Shown here piece after piece: positions 44,724-56,015 of a stretch of 64,000 nt of DNA. The notes beneath the pieces are model-generated. The model was not told the DNA's origin. It made no database searches and worked only from the letters and a program-made list of their open reading frames with translations. The stretch is from Artocarpus heterophyllus. Lineage: Eukaryota; Streptophyta; Magnoliopsida; Rosales; Moraceae. Numbering within the stretch: position 1 is the first letter of the stretch; each line of letters starts with the position of its first letter. The stretch is from the NCBI GenBank assembly GCA_025403435.1, contig CM046341.1, positions 14,744,447-14,808,446 on the forward strand. The letters run 5' to 3'. A program made the translations under genes and the position numbers.

Positions 44724-45609
44724 ATTCTTTGGCATTATCTGTTCTCAAAATCTGAATTTTAGTTTGAAACTGAGTTTGGATCATAGTATTGGAGTTTTGA
44801 AAGACTTGGCTGACTTCAGGTTTTTCTTTTAAGAGAAATACCTAAGTCATTTGTGTATGATCATCTATAAATGTCACAAACCAACGAAATCCTAAAATGG
44901 TTTTTATTCGAGAGAGACCCCACACATCACTATGAACCATTGCAAAAGGACGAGAAGATTTGTACGGTTGAATTCAAAAATTACTTCGAATATGCTTTGA
45001 AAATTGACACACTTCACACTGAAACAAACTTGGATTTTTATTCTTAAATAGTAATGGAAATAGTTTTGCAAGATACAAGAAATTTGGATGACCTAAACGA
45101 AAGTGCCACATCATGGCTTCATTATTGACCAAAGGAAGAAAAACATTAGAGGATGAAATCTGAAAACCTAGACTCCTAATTTGATGAACTTGTCCACTTT
45201 GAGACTTATTGTCATTGAGTAAGTATAACCCCGAGCACTCCTTAGCCGTACCAATCGTCCTCCCCGTATCCGTATCCTTAAAATCACACAAATTATTGAA
45301 GAATTTAGTGACACAATTATGTTCCTTTGTGAGCTTACTGATGGATAATAAATTACAGTCTAGCTTGGGAACATATAACACTGAGTGAATGATCAAATCC
45401 TTGGTTAACTTCACTGTACTAACTCCATCAACCCGAGATTGTGTTCCATCAGCAATTCGAACATACCAATTTTCTTTATAGGGATTAATAGTAGAAAATA
45501 AACTTGAGTCTCCAGTCATATGGTCAGATGCTCCATAATCAACTATCCAAACAGTTGGCCTTTTTCCTTTAACATTAAGAGCATGTGTGATATTACCTTT
45601 GTGTGCCAC
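44724..45609 (-). pseudogene. Protease and integrase N-part, level-3 copia
   Basis: VWIVDYGASDHMTGD is the aspartic protease site (family WIxDSGAxxH). VLYVPKLDCNLLSISKLT is the protease C-terminal block. MWHFRLGHPNFLYL and CEVCQFSKH are the GAG-pre-integrase and zinc-binding regions. The reading frame 44974-45609 is open, and integrase continues to the insertion point at 44724 and resumes at 35764. Confidence 0.9.
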
Positions 45610-45645
45610 TAATCCAGTGGATATGATAGAGGAGGATGATTTAGT

Positions 45646-46631
45646 TTACTGTTGAACGAACAGTTTGTGGAGTAAATCCAACTGCTCCTTACTAAAGAGA
45701 GATGTCTCAGCTTTTTCAGGTTTTTCTTCAGTTGTGGCCAAGTGTCCTCTACTGTTTTTGGGAGTAGCTGACTTGGCATCATTGGGTTTACCATGTAAGT
45801 CCCAGCATCGGTCCTTTGTGTGACCTAGTTTGTGACAATGATCACATTTTGGTCTCTCCTTTTTCTGCTTTCCATTGTTGAAGAGTGGTTGTCCTCCACA
45901 GGCCACCATTGCAGATGCTTCAAAATTGTTGGTCATGCCTTGTTTTCCCATCATGATCTTCTTTTGACTTTCTTCACATTTGACTTTAGCAAATGCTTCA
46001 CGAAGACTTGGAAGAAGGCTTTTTGATAGAATCCGTCCACGAACATCATCTAAATTTTTATTCAAGCCAATTAAGAATTTGTATAGACAGGCTTCTTCAA
46101 GAATCTTCTTGTGATATATGGCATCGTCAGGGCACTTCCACTTGTATTCTCTGAACATATCTAATTGTTGCCAATAACGATAAAGAATATTGAAGTACTA
46201 AGTGACGTTGAGATCACCTTGTCGCTGATCATGAAGTACACACTCAATCTCAAACAATTCAGACTTGTTTTTGACATGCGAGTATGCCTCTTTAGCAACG
46301 TCCTAGATTTCTGCTGCCGTTTCGTATAGGAGAAAATTTTCTCCTATCTCATTTGTCATGGAGTTGATAAGCCACGACTTAACAAGATTATTCTCTGTCT
46401 TCCATGTTCGATAGGTTAAATCTTCCTTTTTTGGCTGGACTGCTTCACCAATAAGGTATTCATCTCTCCCTTTACCAGTAATGAAAATAAAACTGACTAG
46501 GACCAGGCAAGATAATTCTACCCATTAAGTTTATAACCAGTGATGACCAAGGATGAGTGATCAATAGCAGCTGGCTGATTGACAAGACCTGGGATGCTTG
46601 TTGTTGATGAGACACCCTTCTCGGCGGCCAT
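45646..46631 (-). pseudogene. Gag of level-3 copia
   Basis: Starts at the ATG at 46631 (MAAEKGVSSTTSIPGL) and runs through the NYLAWSQ block and the FLIGLNKNLDDVRGRIL segment to a zinc knuckle CDHCHKLGHTKDRC (CX2CX4HX4C) near 45840-45800. Three or four in-frame stops or shifts lie in the N-terminal half; 45646-46158 is open. Confidence 0.88.
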
Positions 46632-46812
46632 TGAAATATTTTTGCACAGACTATACGAACCTTTTTTGGACTGTACGGACTATACGGTGGTGTACAGACT
46701 GTACAAAAATTTGTACGGAATTGATGTGCAGTGAGCACGAGTGCTTGTACGGACAACAGTTCTAGGGCTAGGAGAACAAAATGCCCCAGGATTTTAATCT
46801 GAGACTAAAGAA

Positions 46813-46827
46813 ATGGCTCTGATGCCA
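46813..46827 (-). other. Primer-binding site of level-3 copia
   Basis: atggctctgatgcca is the complement of TGGCATCAGAGCCAT and directly abuts the LTR at 46828. Confidence 0.9.
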
Positions 46828-47097
46828 TGTAATTTTTATGAATGATAAATAAATGTCTCTATTTCATTACTGGAATATCATACATATATACAGGAGAACA
46901 GAAACAACCTTGCCTACAAATAAGGAAGGTTAACAACTAACGCAATCAAAAAGATAGTGAATCTGACTAATTGCAATCAATCACTCCTAATAAGATTTGG
47001 TCAAATATAACCAGAATAACTTATTTCCTAAAGAAGAGGAGGAAAATCAGGAAACTAATAAAACAAAGAGAAAAATAAGGTCTATCACAATTCTACA
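46828..47097 (-). repeat. 5' LTR of level-3 copia
   Basis: 270 bp, about 97% identical to the LTR at 32996..33264. Confidence 0.93.
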
Positions 47098-48369
47098 GAA
47101 ATAAAAGTAAAACTTCAAAAATAAAGTAGCCCGAGACTTAAATGAAAACTTTCAAATCAAAATATAAATATAAATATAAATAGCAATTAAACCACAATGT
47201 AAGGTAGCACCTTAAATTTAAATAAAACTATCATTTCAACCTTCAATACATCTTAATACAATCACAGAAAGTAACAATCGATGTTTACATTATCATGAAG
47301 AACATTCTTAACAATTGAAGCAATCCCAACGTAATATAGCTTCATAGCTTCCTCAACTATTTTCCTCGTAGCCACCTCACACTTAGTGAGTCTTGAAAAG
47401 ATGAAAATATAAGGGAATGAGCGATAACATGCTCAGTAGGGAAAACATAACTCACTTTTAGGTTTTTACCATTACTATATTGAAACCTGCATGCTTAGTT
47501 AGCTCTCAATATTAATAATCAATATTATCATGTTCAATTCTGGTGGATAAATTATGATCCTTCTTACCAAGTTTCATACGTCTATATACATACTTATTCA
47601 AGATTCAATTATGCTTATCTATATCTACCATGCAATCACTCAACTCAACGAAACCCAAGTGAGCGCGCTTGACCACCCTACAATCATTCCAAGGGTGTTC
47701 CATTGAGGGGACATCAAATCCTAGATCCTTACCAAGTTGATTCCTATACAGTGTGTTCTGGGACTTTCGACCTAATAGAGCGTCATCACCTCCCCCTATT
47801 TTACTTTTTAGGGCATTCGTGCCCAAGGACGTAACTGCTGCCCTTTTCATATCTTACCATTCCTCTATAATCATTCATTATCTATAGAGTTAATTATTCC
47901 TAACCATGCTTTTCGATTTACAACAACATATGTCAAATCAATATATTCCTCGCTATACAATACAGGATGAGGTCTCATATGTGACACTCATATAATAGCA
48001 GCTCAACATACATATATATATATATCTTGCAATAAAACAACCAATTTTAATTCCATAAAAACCTCACAAAAGATGAGAAATAGATTCCCTACCTCTTGGT
48101 GAATACCATGCCAATAACTTCCAGCTCACAATACCAGGCTTACAACGTAAGCTCTTAGTGCTTTGTCATCTTACGACGTATAAAATAATCATACTTTAAC
48201 TAAATTCTTAATCCATAATCATACCAATTTACCATTTATTCTTATTAGTGTGCCATAATCATTTATTTGAAATCCTTGGAACATTTTGTAACACAAAATG
48301 ATGAAAAATAAGTGTGTTTGGAATGTCCAATCAGCCTTCCAAACAAAACTGCTAGTTCTGGACCCTTTG

Positions 48370-48490
48370 TTGGCCTGTTGATCTTAAAGTTTGGCCTGTC
48401 GGTACTGTTCATCGGCCTACCAAACTTTCAGTTTGGCCTGTCAAACCTACCGACAGGTACGGCTTGCCAATTGAAAAGATCGGTCTACCG
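48370..48490. repeat. TCGGC-NN-GCCGA-type cluster in the level-2 LTR
   Basis: About seven diverged versions (ttggcctgttga, ttggcctgtcgg, atcggcctaccaaa, ttggcctgtcaaa, cggcttgccaa, tcggtctaccga) occur in 120 bp. The equivalent place in the young family member's LTRs lacks them. Confidence 0.75.
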
Positions 48491-49358
48491 ATAATACAAC
48501 TTCTGGAAATCAAATTCTCAAGTTTCAAAGGTTTCAAACTTTAATACTAAATCTGCCCCTTTTTAACAATTTTTAGGGTATAGAAAATGCATAAAACTAT
48601 AGATTAACACTTTTAAACATATATAAATCATTTTTTTCAACATTTTTATGCTCAACAAATAAATCTAAACTAAAGATCAAAACTTTTCAAAATTAGCTCA
48701 AAAACTAAGTTTAAACAAAGATCTATGTAAATCAAGCTTTAAGAACATTGTATAATTACCCACAAACATTCAAGGACACATTTCTCTCAATTCTCATACC
48801 AAAACATAAATTTAACTCAAGGTTTTTAGCTTAGAAAACTTTACCTCAAGCTTGAAGAAAAATAGTGATTTTGTTTGTAAAAATCCTTGATCTTGTTTTG
48901 TGATCTTGGTAGATCCACGAAAATAACTTCGGATTTCCTCTTTTAATCACTTTGAAGCTAAGTTGATGATCTTGATTTTGAAGAAATCAAAGAGAAAAGA
49001 AGAGAGAAAACAGAGAGGAAAAGAGAGAGAAAAAAAGAGTTTCGTGAGAGGAGAGAAGAAAAAAAAAAGAAAAGAAAAAGTAAAGACGTGAGAAAATAAT
49101 GGGGGTTGGCAGGTAAAAATCAAGTCTCCATCAGAGACTTTGGAGCAAATAATGCCAAATGACAGTTTTGTGATTAAATTAAAGTTCCAAGGGCCTTTTG
49201 GTCAATATACTAAATAAGTATAGAAAAATTTTAGAAACTTTAAAAATAGATAGAAATAAATCATATGAATTAGTTTTTAAATGAAACAATTTTTAATTGG
49301 CACACTAAAAATTAATATAATTTCCATTATACCCATTAGGAAAATAACAGGTGTCACA

Positions 49359-49860
49359 AGTTCGCCCACCATGAATGGTGTTGCTGAACGACGAGACAGA
49401 ATGCTTAAGGACATGGTGAGGAGTATGATCCTCATTCTACCTTACTAAAATAACTATGAGGAGAAGCACTTAATACTGTAGCATATTTTCTTAACAGGGT
49501 TCCAATTAAAGCAACTACCAAAACCCCTTATGAACTTTAGACGGGCAAGAAACCTAGTCTAAAGCATTTTCATGTTTGGGGATGTCTAGATGAGGCAAGG
49601 TCTTATAGGCCTAATAAAAAGAAATTGAACTCAAGAACGGTGAGTTGTTATTTTATTGGATACTCTAAAAGATCCAGAGGGTACAAGTTTTACGATCCCA
49701 CGACTAAGTCAATTTTTGAGATGGGAAACGCCCGGTTCTTTGAGGATGTCGAGTTTGCGGGGGATAAAAAATTAGGGGCTTTGTCTTTCAAGAGGAATAT
49801 GTTGATAGTCCTATAGTTGTTATTAACATTGATCAAGTTTCTATTCCTGACATTGTTCAA
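49359..49860 (+). pseudogene. Integrase, C-terminal part, outer copia element
   Basis: After the target duplication the frame resumes with SPTMNGVAERRDRMLKDMV (catalytic Glu region), then TPYEL and KHFHVWGC. The open stretch 49625-49816 encodes VSCYFIGYSKRSRGYKFYDP. Several stops are present. Confidence 0.88.
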
Positions 49861-49899
49861 GAAGTAGACACAAATTAAGACAATGTCGGAGAACCTCCT

Positions 49900-51535
49900 A
49901 TTTTAGAAATTGTTCCAAAAGAACAAACTCTACCACCTCAAGAACCTATGGCATTAAGGAGATCCGCTAAAGAAAGAAGAAGTACGGTGCCAGATGATTA
50001 CATTGTATTTCTCTAAGAACATAAGTTTGACATCGTTGTGGTGGAAGATGATCCAATCAACTTCCGTTAATCAATAGAAAGTTCTAGATCTCAGGAGTAG
50101 ATTGATGCCATGAATGAGCAGATAAAGTCTATGGAGGACAATGATATTTTGGATCTTGTCCCATTGCTTGAATGAGTGAAACCCCTTGGTTGCAAATGGA
50201 TATTTAAGACCAAAAGGGATTCGAAAGGCAGTGTGGAGAGGTACAAGGTTTGTCTTGTCGCTAAAAGCTTTACATAGAAAGAAGGCATCAATTATAAAGA
50301 GACTTTTTCTCCAGTTTCTTCGAAAGACTCCTTCAAGATTATAATGGCATTGGTGGCACATTTTGATCTTGAGATTTATCAAATGGATGTTAAGACTATG
50401 TTTCTCAACAACAACATTAATGAAGCAATATATATGGTGCAACTAGAAAACTTTGTGTCAGGAGATGCAAAAAAGATGGTTTGCAAGTTAAAGAAATCCA
50501 TCTATGGGCTTAAGCAGGCCTCTCATCAATGGTATTACAAATTTAATCAGGTTATTATCTCATTCAGTTTTGAGATGAATGTGGTCGATGATTGTATATA
50601 CCATAAGTTCAATGGAAGCATGTATATTTTTCTAGTTTTATATGTCGATGACATTTTGTTTGCCAGCAACGACGTAGGCTTATTGTATGAAACCAAGAGA
50701 TTTCTATCAAACAAATTTGAGATGAAGGATTAACGCCTCTTTTGTGTTGGGTATATAGATACACTAGGATTGCTCTCGGGGTATTCTTGAATTAATACTA
50801 AAGGGCTATATCAAAAAGGTTCTTAAGAGATATGACATACAGGTTTGCAAACCAGGTGATACCCTTGTGGCTAAAAGAGGCAAGTTTAGTCTCAATCAGT
50901 ACCCTAAGAATAATTTTAAGATTTAGGAAATGTAGAAGATTCTTTATGCATCAGTAGTAGGGCATCTGATGTAAGCTCAAGCTTGTACGTGTTTGGATAT
51001 TACGTACGTTACAAGGATATTGGGTAGATAATTAAGCAATCCTACAAAGGATCATTGGATAATAGCCAAATGATCTTGATGTATTTACAGAGAACAATAG
51101 ACTACATGCTCACGTATCAGAGGTCGTAACAGCTTGAGATTATTGGGTATACTAACTCCGATTATGTTGGATAACAAAATAGTATGAAATCTATATTGGA
51201 CTATGTCTACCTTCTAGTTGGAGGTGCTATCTCTTGGAAGAGTGCTAAATAGTCTCTTATAGCGTCTTCTACCATGACGGCAGAATTCATAGCGTGTTAT
51301 AAGACATCAAATCATGGAATATGGCTGTGAAATTTTTGTCACAGGGCTATGCATAGTAGACAGTATTCAAAAACCACTCAAGTTATTTTGTGACAATAAG
51401 TCGGCAGTTCTATATTCGAACAACAACAAGAGCTCGACAAAGTCAAAGCATATAGACATCAAGTTCCTGGTTGTGAAAGAAAGAGTTCAAAGTGGACAGT
51501 TATCTATAGAGCACATCGATACAAACTCATGATCA
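49900..51535 (+). pseudogene. Reverse transcriptase and RNase H of outer copia element
   Basis: The RT block at 50344-50733 includes YQMDVKTMFLNNNINEAIYM, KKSIYGLKQASHQWYYKF and the catalytic YVDD (VLYVDDILFASNDVG). RNase H follows with [15 protein letters not shown] at 51314-51532. Stops occur throughout, for example at 50733 and between 50740 and 51310. Confidence 0.9.
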
Positions 51536-52045
51536 TAGATCCACTTACTAAGGGATTGCCACCCGAAATGTTTCATGAGCACATTGCTCGTATGGGTGTC
51601 ATGTCTTATGAGGATATTCAGTTTTAGTAGGGGTTTGTAATTTTAGATGCTATTCTAATATAGACATATTTTCAATTATTTTAGTTTATGGATATTTTGA
51701 GATTATTTTCTGAAGAAGTAATTTTTTTTTTTTGTTTATTCACACTCTAATTTTGATATAGTTTGATCTCACTAAGGTTTTTTTGAGGTAGACCAATTGG
51801 AAATAGGCATGTTAAGATCACATTGCATGAAATTTCCATGCTACACATCCATGCTTGATCTTTGTCATTAGTTGTATTGGTATAAGTGATCATTGATGGG
51901 TCTAGTTACGATATATATAACGAAGATCGCTTTGGTCCTATATTGATATGGTTAATGGACAAGATTGTTGAGATGTATAAGGTTTTAATAGAAAAATTCA
52001 TGAGTTCATAGGGCATAATTCACATTTACAAAGTTTCATATATAG

Positions 52046-52059
52046 CCCAAGTGGGAGAT
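52046..52059 (+). other. Polypurine tract of outer copia element
   Basis: cccaagtgggagatt lies immediately before the 3' LTR, the standard copia form. Confidence 0.85.
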
Positions 52060-52528
52060 TGTTACAATTAATCCAATATATGGGCTAATATATTAAATAA
52101 ATCTATATTAAAGGCTATCAAATAAGGTTGCTCAATTAAAAGTAATCAATTTAGGTTTTGGGCTTTTAAAGTATCATTAAATGTAGGCCTCCTATGCGTA
52201 TAGACCAAAATATAATTACTGATTTTATAATGGGCTAAATTGATAATTAAGGATAGCTGTTAAGATTAGTAGTAATATAAAGGGGTTATAGTTTTCAAGT
52301 CAGTTCGTACATTTTTTTTCTTGTCACCCATTTACAGAAAGATTATAGAGACATTCCTTGAAAGAGGACTTACATACTAGACTTAGAAGATCCTTAACGT
52401 ACAATCTTAGGAATCACAATTTAATCAATGGATTTAGGTTAGCTTCCTGCATCTCATAATTATCTCGGTGATTTGACATGAATAATCTTGGTTGATGATG
52501 GTTTTCATTACAATATTTTGTTCTAACA
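52060..52528 (+). repeat. 3' LTR of outer copia element
   Basis: 469 bp, from tgttacaattaatcc to gttctaaca. It has about 45 bp more than the 5' LTR (around 52430-52475). Confidence 0.9.
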
Positions 52529-53153
52529 TCTTTATCTTTTATTTTCTTGATTCTTGAATATGTATATATTTTTCATCAATGAAATTTGCTTAAAACTTTA
52601 ATTGGTCCATCAAAAAAAAATAAAGCTTTAATTGAGAATAATTTAAGGTGGTATTAGGGTCCAAACATTTAGGACAATTTGAATGTGAAACCCAATTAAA
52701 ATGAATGTCTATGATGAAAAAAAAAATTCCCAATTCAAATCTGAAATTTGAATGACTTTTTACAATGCAAACTAAAAAATATATATATATCCAAATTCAA
52801 GCTCTGCTTTAAATTTGCATAATTTGAATCTCTTTGTTACTATGCAAATTTCTCACTTTTGGTGTGACGTGTCTAGAACAATTTTTTTCAACTATGCAAA
52901 CATAAATTCAGATTTTATTTTTATTCAGATTTAAACTTTAAATGCATATCCTTTCGGATTACAATTTAAGTCATATCTTTCAGCTTAAATGAAACAAGGT
53001 TCAAACAATCACAATTCAAACTCAGAATCCAAATAGACACCTTAAGATCAAGGAGGAACTTTTAGTCAATGTTATACTTCAAACAACTAAATGAAACATA
53101 GTTTTTGAATGTTTTTGAATGTCTCACTTGCAATGCTAACCCAAATAGACACC
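52529..53153. mobile_element. Possible small TIR element abutting the BAHD pseudogene
   Basis: ttaaggtgg at about 52644 and caccttaa at about 53035 (again at 53145-53157) are inverted and each includes TTAA. Weak inverted similarity continues inward (tctatttggatt / gggtccaaac). The interior is AT-rich with no ORF. The block ccaaatagacaccttaag occurs twice (53028 and 53141), so a rearrangement or nested copy may be involved. Confidence 0.35.
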
Positions 53154-53315
53154 TTAAGAAGCAAAAGCAAGCAGCTCTTTATTGCTTTCAACCAAAACCA
53201 TCTCTCCTTGCCCAAGCATTAACCAAGCTTCAATCCCATCTTCTTTTCTTGTATCCATCAATAAAACATAGTTTTTGAATGTCTCACTTGCAATGCTAAC
53301 CCAAATTGGCTTTCC
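53087..53315. repeat. Partial duplication of BAHD C-terminal sequence
   Basis: aaacatagtttttgaatg at about 53095 recurs at 53267. Both copies run through tctcacttgcaatgctaacc. The 53267 copy lies in the pseudogene (encoding VSIASETFKNYV on the minus strand); the 53095 copy lies beyond its stop codon. Confidence 0.85.
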
Positions 53316-53960
53316 CCATCTGAAACCTAATTAGTAAAATGGAAACCTACACCAACTAGTGCAGTTATAGTTGTCAATCTCATCACTCTTTATCAGCTTC
53401 CCGTACTCATCAAGTTTTCTCTAAACCTCCTCAAAGTTAACTCTCATACCATAATTTTCCACAACTTATTTGATCCCTTTCCTAAACTTGTCAACCAATT
53501 CTTATATGTCATTACTTATGTTTTCATTTTCCTCAATTTTTGCTGTAAAATAACTAACAAGATTCCCTGTAATGTTCTCCAAAATAGAAGGGACAATTCT
53601 CAGCCTCGTATTCATGTTCTGGCACCAAACTAATTTCCTTGGAAGCCTCAAATTTGATCTCGAAGCTTGCATTGCGCAGTTCCAGATCAACCTCGATACG
53701 GCTTCAACCCTAGTGAGGTTGTTCACCCTTTCACTCACTACTTTACTTTGCAAAGCTTCAATCTTTTTGGCCCCGAAAACATATCTCTTTGATCAATAGC
53801 TATTCCACCACAGTCAAAGATTGTGACTTGGACAACAAGAAGACAGCCTCCAGTGCATGATACTTTGGCTTCAGTCTCCATAGGAAGGAACTTCTTTAAG
53901 GTCTCTTAGTCAGGCTGTTGAGGACTTTTGATATCAAACAAGACACTCAGGCTTCAACAA
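53154..53960 (-). pseudogene. BAHD acyltransferase pseudogene fragment
   Basis: BAHD enzymes transfer acyl groups from CoA to plant secondary metabolites in the cytosol. The minus strand encodes VTIFDCGGIAI (family region just before HXXXD), SKVVSERVNNLTRVEAVSRL (open at 53502-53753), RIVPSILENITGNLVSYF, RWGKPIWVSIASETFKN (the DFGWGKP region, here GFRWGKP) and a C-terminal end LLAFAS with a stop at 53154-53156. The sequence jumps from GGIAI to the SKVVSER region, so the segment with the catalytic HXXXD motif is deleted. The N-terminal part is missing and stops occur at about 53470. It is clearly non-functional. It is closest in look to the vinorine synthase-like group, but the exact subfamily cannot be told. 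Confidence 0.85.
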
Positions 53961-54154
53961 ATTTTGTTCGGCCTTTGTCTTTACCACTGCTACATTTGAT
54001 GAAAAAATTGTTTCTGATTTTTCCGAACAAAGGGTAGAAATGAGTGAGAGTTTTTTATAATGTTATCTGCAGATTTTGAGATAGTTTGGATGCTATTAGG
54101 GGTTGTAGTATTGGATTCATAACCCAACGTCAGGCTTATGTGTGGATAATTATG
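53961..54154. other. No gene recognised
   Basis: AT-rich spacer between the BAHD fragment and the copia LTR. Confidence 0.4.
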
Positions 54155-55200
54155 TGTTGCGGACTGTCATATAAGGTTAAGCCTATTTAAAAGTGATTTT
54201 CTAAGGTTTAGGTAATTTGGGCTTTAATGTATCTAATAGGGTGTGGGCCTTTAATGTGTAAAGACTTAAGGGTAATTTCCATTTTCATGATAAGCTAAAA
54301 TAGAAATACTAAAAGATCACAGACAAGTTATCTATGTATAGTGGTTATGGTCCCCAGATCACATGTTATGTTACATTCTTTCTGACATCCCATCATCAAA
54401 GAGAGCAGAGAGAAAACTAAAAGGTTCTCTTAGGAAAACGTGTTGATCTGGAAAGCAAACCGCATGGCTCTAAAGAGTAACTGATCATTATGGATTTAGG
54501 TATACTTTTGCTTATTCATTTATTAATTTTTGGTGATCTAACATGAACATTCTTGGATTTTTTACGATGGTTTTTACCAAAGGTTATTTCCTAACAAGTG
54601 GCACCAAAGCAGTTACTACGTTGAATCATTGAGAAATATTTTTATCTTATTTTCATTGATGAATGAATTTTCGGCCATATAATATTTTAGAAAATACTTG
54701 TTTGTTTATGGTGTTTTCTAAAATATAATTGGATTCAAGGATTCATAAAATTTTATTCAGTTTATATATACTTTGCCTATATAAGTGAATTCTAGTTTCC
54801 AATACCTTTTGGATTATGATTTCTTCAGTTCATATAAACTTTTCGTTATGTGATTATTCATATGCTTTTGGGAAACAATTTGGTTCGTTCATTGTTGAAT
54901 TTTGGTAAGCATTTGCATAGAAATCATTTATTTTCGTTGCTAGAGTTTTCCTTCTTTCCCACGTTTGAGGCACTTAGTAATGCACTAGCGGTTTCAGTTT
55001 TTTATGTTTCAGATTTCAACCTCTTCTTGGGCTTGAACCCTTGAAGTTTTAGGTTGTAAGTTAGGCTGATAGGTTAGGATAAAGTTTAAGGTTTAGGTAC
55101 TTGGGTAGGGTTAGCCAATCTAGTTCAACCTGAACCATTTCAATTGGCCTATCGCGCTCTGATAACTCGACCCAACCGACCCAATTTGACCGACCCAAAA
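54155..55200 (+). mobile_element. Truncated copia element: 5' LTR, primer site and leader
   Basis: The LTR runs from tgttgcggactg (54155) to atttcctaaca (54596) and is followed by agtggcaccaaagc, a degraded TGGTATCAGAGC primer site. About 600 bp of leader follow (54600-55200) with an open frame at 54850-55044 that matches nothing. No gag is reached. The end is approximate. Confidence 0.6.
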
Positions 55201-55242
55201 AGAGTGCTTTTATTCAACCTGATGCAGCAAGCATCTGGCTCC

Positions 55243-55304
55243 CTCATAATGGATGAGTCCCAGCTCCACGTAGAGCCCACATGGTAGGGCTCATCCCTTA
55301 TGAG
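55243..55304. repeat. Inverted repeat
   Basis: ctcataatggatgagtcc (55243-55260) pairs with gggctcatcccttatgag (55287-55304), 15-16 of 18 positions. A smaller gagccc/gggctc pair is nested inside. Confidence 0.8.
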
Positions 55305-56012
55305 AAGACCGGGCTATTGCCCAATGAGACTAAAAAGAATTTTTCTATAGAAAATGTTATCCAACTCATTCCTATTCAAACACTACTCCTCTCAAGTTGA
55401 CATATGTTTATATGTCCTTATATTTATTTAAAAAAGAAAAAAGTGTTTTAGCCTATCAAAAGTTGACACATTAGAATGGATTAAAACCGACAAGAACAAA
55501 TAAAGGTGCATAAACTAAGCAGGATTCAATAGTCAAATGCAAACTTCATACAAACCATATTACCGATAAGCTCCTTACGTTTCAGGACCTCATAAAAGTC
55601 ACAATGTAACATTTGATGCAAGGGATGGAAAATATAATGAAAGAAAGAAATATCAAGGAAAAGAAAATAAAAAAGGAGAGATAGCTTTTCTTTCATTTTG
55701 TTTGGTGGAAGAGAAAATGAAACAAATGGAAAATGTCAAATCTAGTCTATTGTTGAATTACATCCTTGTACAAAAAAGAAGACTAGATCTGAATAAGATT
55801 AAAAATTAAGAATTTGACTTTTTTTTATTTTCTCAAATATTCTCTCCTCTTTCTTTTTACAACTAAAAGGATTATAAAATAGTAGGCTCATGGATTTATA
55901 TCTTTTTTTTTCCTTTCTTATTTAATCTCTATAAAACAACCCAAAATTCCCTTTCCCTCTTTTGACACTTGGATGTATAATCTGATGCGTGTCAAGGAAA
56001 TATGATTAGCTC
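55305..56012. other. No gene recognised
   Basis: AT-rich spacer with A- and T-runs; no LTR or TIR terminus was found in it. Confidence 0.4.
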
Positions 56013-56015
56013 TTA

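Larger units (their letters stand above)
32996..47097 (-). mobile_element. Ty1/copia retrotransposon (nest level 3), split by a young LTR element
   Basis: LTRs of 269-270 bp lie at 32996..33264 and 46828..47097, with an exact target duplication gaaat (32991-32995, 47098-47102). The PBS (46813-46827) and PPT (33265-33284) abut the LTRs in minus-strand order. The LTRs differ at about eight positions plus one indel, so this is much younger than the outer copia but older than the element inside it. Gag, protease, integrase, RT and RNase H follow in copia order with scattered stops. Confidence 0.93.
32937..49358 (-). mobile_element. Gypsy-type solo LTR (nest level 2), split by a copia element
   Basis: Plus-strand termini are tgtaacgcccct (32937) and aggtgtcaca (49358), with an exact target duplication agttc (32932-32936, 49359-49363). 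LTR sequence occupies 32937..32995 and 47098..49358, about 2.3 kb. It is collinear with but clearly diverged from the LTRs of the young element at 35770..44718, so both belong to one family. It differs in carrying a TCGGC-type palindrome cluster (48370..48490). Orientation is taken from the young element's PBS and PPT. Confidence 0.9.
26792..52528 (+). mobile_element. Outer Ty1/copia retrotransposon, interrupted by nested insertions
   Basis: LTRs at 26792..27215 and 52060..52528 match each other. Flanks are tcttc and tcttt (a 4/5 target duplication). The PBS follows the left LTR and a copia-type polypurine tract (caagtgggagatt) abuts the right LTR. The internal order gag, protease, integrase, RT, RNase H is that of copia. 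Two insertions interrupt it: a solo LTR at 28921..30999 and the nest at 32937..49358. The coding sequence is broken by many stops. The LTRs differ clearly, including an extra block of about 45 bp in the right LTR, so this is the oldest layer of the nest. Confidence 0.9.
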
